A stretch of 35,360 nucleotides of DNA, taken from Verrucomicrobiaceae bacterium. GTDB taxonomy: Bacteria; Verrucomicrobiota; Verrucomicrobiia; Verrucomicrobiales; Verrucomicrobiaceae. Where the stretch lies: NCBI GenBank assembly GCA_947440575.1, contig CANETF010000023.1, forward strand, positions 1 through 35,360, written 5' to 3'. Shown in pieces: positions 32,894 through 35,360 of the stretch (position 1 is its first letter; every line of letters begins with the position of its first letter). The translations under genes and the position numbers were made by a program. Below the pieces are notes generated by a model. That model searched no databases and was not told the origin of the DNA. It saw only the letters and a program-made list of their open reading frames with translations.

Positions 32894-34942
32894 TCAGGGT
32901 TTCTCAATCCGAAAAGACTTCCCGGATTGGAAAAGATCACTCATTGCTCTGAGATTTTGAGTTGCTCCGTTTAGTCCGGCAGCAGAACTCCGCTGGATGG
33001 CTTGATTGATCGTTTCCAACGCCTTGCTGAATTCTCCAGACTCAGCATACGCCGCCGCCAGACAACTCAGAACTCCAGGATCTTGATGTTTAGTCAGGTC
33101 AGCCGCCCGAGATGCAAGAACCACAGCTCTCGCTCCATCTCGTGCGCCTTCGTCAGAAGTGGTCGCTAGCATCCAAGCGAAATTGGAGAGCGCTGCCAAT
33201 TGATTTGGTTCCGAAGCTAGCGCGGTTTCAAAGTATTCTCTCGCCTCCAAATACTCTCCTTCCATGTAGCAGACATTGCCAAGTGAGGTGTTTGCATTGG
33301 GGTTCCTGGGCCGTAGTTCCAGGGCTTGCAGAAAGTGTTTCTTCGCTTCTCCAAATCTACCACTTGTCAGCAAAAGATTGCCCAAATCATTGTGAGCAGC
33401 AAGAAAGTCACCTCGTTGGGCGATCGCCCGTCTCAGATCTTCTTCGGCTTCCGTGAACCGGCCGATGTCCCTCAACAAGGTCCCCCGATTATACAAAATC
33501 GCAGCATGATTCGGCAGCAATCTCAATGCCTCGTCATAACTATTCAAAGCATCTTCAAATTGCCCCCTCGCCTGCAAGATATTTGCTTGGTTCGAATGCC
33601 CTTCTGCAAAGCGAGGTGCCAGTCGAATCGATTCGCGGATGTTGAACAACGCTTCTTCTAAACGCCCTGCAACCATCAATGCGTCACTGTATTCGTTGTG
33701 GGCATTCCATGGATCTCTATTTCCATTGATCGCCGCCATCCAAAAGGTGTCCAAGTTACTGTAGAGTGCGGCTTGTCGCCGCGTTAGCCCAAGGCAAAGG
33801 CTTATGATGCAAACCACGATGGTGCCTCGCAACCAAAGCGAACGAACGCGCCAAACAACTGCCCCCCCTAATGCCAGCAATGCGAGTGCTGGGAGATGTA
33901 CCCACCGATCCGCTACCCAAGCGTATCTCATCCCATAAACGTTCAAAAATCCTAGCACCGGAAAAAGCGCCCCCACAAAAATTAGAAAGGAGGCACAAAC
34001 TCCCCTCTTGCGCCACCAAGCTAAAAGCAGTGTCATCATCACAAACCCCAGCACACCGGCCCACTGCTCGAACTGAGATGCGTTCAACTCCCATCGAAAG
34101 TAAATCACACAGAGCGGATGAGGCCATACAAGCTTAAAGATATAGAAGCATATGGCCTGCCCTGACAAAACGAACCGATTGATCCAAGAGATTTCGAAAA
34201 CCTCACCCTTCGCACCAATGTGGTGCGTCTCCATCCAGCTGATGGCCATTCCCAGGGCAATCGACGCCAAGAAGAGCGGTAGAGTGGGAATCACGTCTCG
34301 CCGAAAGCCAATTCGACCCTTCTTCCACCAGCAGATCACAAGAAGGCTAGGAGGAATGACAAAAGCAGTGATCTTCGAAAGCAAGGCCAGGAAGAAGAGT
34401 AAAGTCCCGAGAATCCACCATCGGGATTGCCTTTGCGTTTCTACTGATCCCCACCATGACCAGTATCGTCCAAAGGCAACAAGCGACGCCAAGGAGAAGA
34501 GCATCGCAAGGACATTCTTGCGTTCCGTAATCCAGCCCACCGACTCCACCATCACCGGATGCACCACAAGTAGAGTCGCAGCAAGCCAAGCCCCCGGCAC
34601 TTCAAGGCGCTTGAGTAACTCTCCAAAAAACACTCCGCAAATGCCATGGGCAATCACGTTGGTCAGGTGAAAGGCAAATGGACTCCAACCCCAGAGTTGG
34701 TAGTCCAACCAAAACGAAGTCGCCGTCACTGGATAGTATTGCTGCAGGGTCGTCGGCACCGTCCAGATCAACCACAAACCTCTCACATCCTTCATGACCC
34801 ATTCGACTTCCGTCGTCCAGTCTTTGTCATCCCACAAAAATGGTCCGTGCATGCATGGCCAATACGCAAACAATGCGACACCAACCAATAGCCAAGGCAA
34901 AAGGCGAGTCAGATTGCGGATGCTGAGGAATGGAGAATTCAT
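32894..34942 (-). CDS. Multi-span membrane protein with C-terminal TPRs (TMTC-like)
   Basis: A 682-residue protein from the ATG at 34942 (a GTG at 34954 is possible). The N-terminal half has about ten predicted membrane spans with GT-C-type features: FLWDDKDWT with an Asp-Asp pair in the first loop, QQYYPVTATSFWLDY, HLTNVIAHGICGVFF and VHPVMVESVGWITERKN. These match the DUF1736/TMTC-type O-mannosyltransferase and related bacterial glycosyltransferases. The C-terminal third carries about six TPR units (NEYSDALMVAGRLEEALFN, GHSNQANILQARGQFEDALN, LYNRGTLLRDIGRFTEAEED, AHNDLGNLLLTSGRFGEAKK and later ones). A role in transferring sugars from a lipid donor onto exported proteins is plausible; none is shown for bacterial members here. 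ManC in the same window could supply GDP-mannose. Confidence 0.82.
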   Translation of the reverse strand: MNSPFLSIRNLTRLLPWLLVGVALFAYWPCMHGPFLWDDKDWTTEVEWVMKDVRGLWLIWTVPTTLQQYYPVTATSFWLDYQLWGWSPFAFHLTNVIAHGICGVFFGELLKRLEVPGAWLAATLLVVHPVMVESVGWITERKNVLAMLFSLASLVAFGRYWSWWGSVETQRQSRWWILGTLLFFLALLSKITAFVIPPSLLVICWWKKGRIGFRRDVIPTLPLFLASIALGMAISWMETHHIGAKGEVFEISWINRFVLSGQAICFYIFKLVWPHPLCVIYFRWELNASQFEQWAGVLGFVMMTLLLAWWRKRGVCASFLIFVGALFPVLGFLNVYGMRYAWVADRWVHLPALALLALGGAVVWRVRSLWLRGTIVVCIISLCLGLTRRQAALYSNLDTFWMAAINGNRDPWNAHNEYSDALMVAGRLEEALFNIRESIRLAPRFAEGHSNQANILQARGQFEDALNSYDEALRLLPNHAAILYNRGTLLRDIGRFTEAEEDLRRAIAQRGDFLAAHNDLGNLLLTSGRFGEAKKHFLQALELRPRNPNANTSLGNVCYMEGEYLEAREYFETALASEPNQLAALSNFAWMLATTSDEGARDGARAVVLASRAADLTKHQDPGVLSCLAAAYAESGEFSKALETINQAIQRSSAAGLNGATQNLRAMSDLFQSGKSFRIEKP

Positions 34943-35280
34943 GGTCAAAATCACAAAATCTGGGGGACCACGCTAAGGTGGCCAAGAGTTTGAGTTCACG
35001 CAAGCGACCAGCCGCTCTTATTCCAGGCACGCTGCCCATCGTATGTGCCCGGGTGTTTGGCAACCTTTGACCTTAGACCAGTTCTCGAAAAGATTGTCAT
35101 TTTGATCCATCGAGCGCAGTGGCTTCAGTGGCAAGGAAGTCGCGCAGCCCATGAGTCCGCTCCGCCGCTGGGCAAGGTGACAAGTATTTCGGAAATCGGT
35201 CTAGAAAGCACATATGCGAACCGGAATAAAAGGGTTATTCGGTGATTTCCGTGGGATGTGGAATGGGGTAAAGAGGGTGG
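34943..35280. other. 338-base gene-free region before the ISL3-like element
   Basis: No coding region is supported. A short plus-strand frame (35045-35245) has no recognisable content. The right part (from about 35231, GGGTTATTCGGTGATTTCC, to the start codon) may include the left inverted end of the insertion sequence, but the partner end lies outside the window and cannot be compared. The left part should hold the promoter of the TMTC-like gene. Confidence 0.4.
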
Positions 35281-35360
35281 ATGTTTGAGAAGAAGTTGAT
35301 TGAAGACCTGTTGGGAATCACCAAGCCGTGGCGGATTGACGAGTTGGTGATGGAGGCGGA
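35281..35360 (+). CDS. ISL3-family-like transposase, N-terminal fragment, cut by window edge
   Basis: An ATG with a good Shine-Dalgarno (GAGG, four to five bases upstream) opens a frame to the window end: MFEKKLIEDLLGITKPWRI followed by DELVMEA. The leader with a Leu-Gly-Ile, Lys-Pro-Trp signature is what I associate with the N-terminus of ISL3-family transposases. Only 26 codons are visible, so the catalytic region cannot be checked. Confidence 0.5.
   Translation, partial: MFEKKLIEDLLGITKPWRIDELVMEA

Noticed and set aside
35045..35245. 66-codon plus-strand frame before the right-edge transposase
   Set aside because: No recognisable domain, no ribosome binding site and uneven composition; likely noncoding.

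Overview
The window looks like chromosomal DNA from a member of the Verrucomicrobiota (PVC group). Three things suggest this: a DUF1549/DUF1553 protein and a DUF1080 protein, both typical of Verrucomicrobia and Planctomycetes; two secreted formylglycine sulfatases among exported glycan-active proteins; and mostly leader-poor genes with few clear Shine-Dalgarno sites. This is inferred from family content; no marker gene was compared. Both edges cut through transposase genes (a REP-associated Y1 transposase at the left, the start of an ISL3-type transposase at the right).

Layout. 1-5.8 kb: after the transposase tail comes a plus-strand run of a LamG/BNR sialidase-like protein, a CE1-like esterase, a LarA-type nickel racemase/epimerase and a GH105 unsaturated-uronyl hydrolase, read here as a small acidic-glycan (pectin-like) utilisation operon. 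5.9-7.8 kb: a fused BadF-type amino-sugar kinase and MurQ etherase, a one-polypeptide route for MurNAc salvage, convergent with a sugar isomerase-like TIM barrel. 8.8-11.6 kb: poorly known envelope genes (lipoprotein, glycine-rich-domain membrane protein, T2SS-F-like protein, small membrane protein). 11.6-14.3 kb: a minus-strand group with a zincin-like protease, trpS, a purine nucleoside phosphorylase and, further upstream, a cupin.

14.5-19.7 kb: a DUF1549/DUF1553 protein faces a tightly packed minus-strand operon manC-ruvX-truA-truA with two overlapping truA paralogues. 19.8-25.3 kb: a small membrane protein, a DUF1080 protein, a sulfatase and mutS. 25.3-29.4 kb: an upstream noncoding stretch, two divergent Hsp20 genes ending in a good terminator, exonuclease III, then a GH25-like lipoprotein with altered catalytic positions paired with a parallel beta-helix protein. 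29.5-35 kb: a protein resembling the Pycsar transmembrane effector (PycTM/DUF5706) without a cyclase beside it, a histidine phosphatase, a second sulfatase with an extra C-terminal domain, and a TMTC-like membrane protein with TPRs.

The points most worth following up are the kinase-MurQ fusion, the LarA homologue that keeps the four active-site residues at LarA numbering inside a glycan operon, the orphan PycTM-like protein, the overlapping truA pair, and the GH25-fold protein that has lost canonical acidic residues. No complete, clearly new multi-gene system could be demonstrated from sequence alone. No tRNA, rRNA or CRISPR array was recognised.
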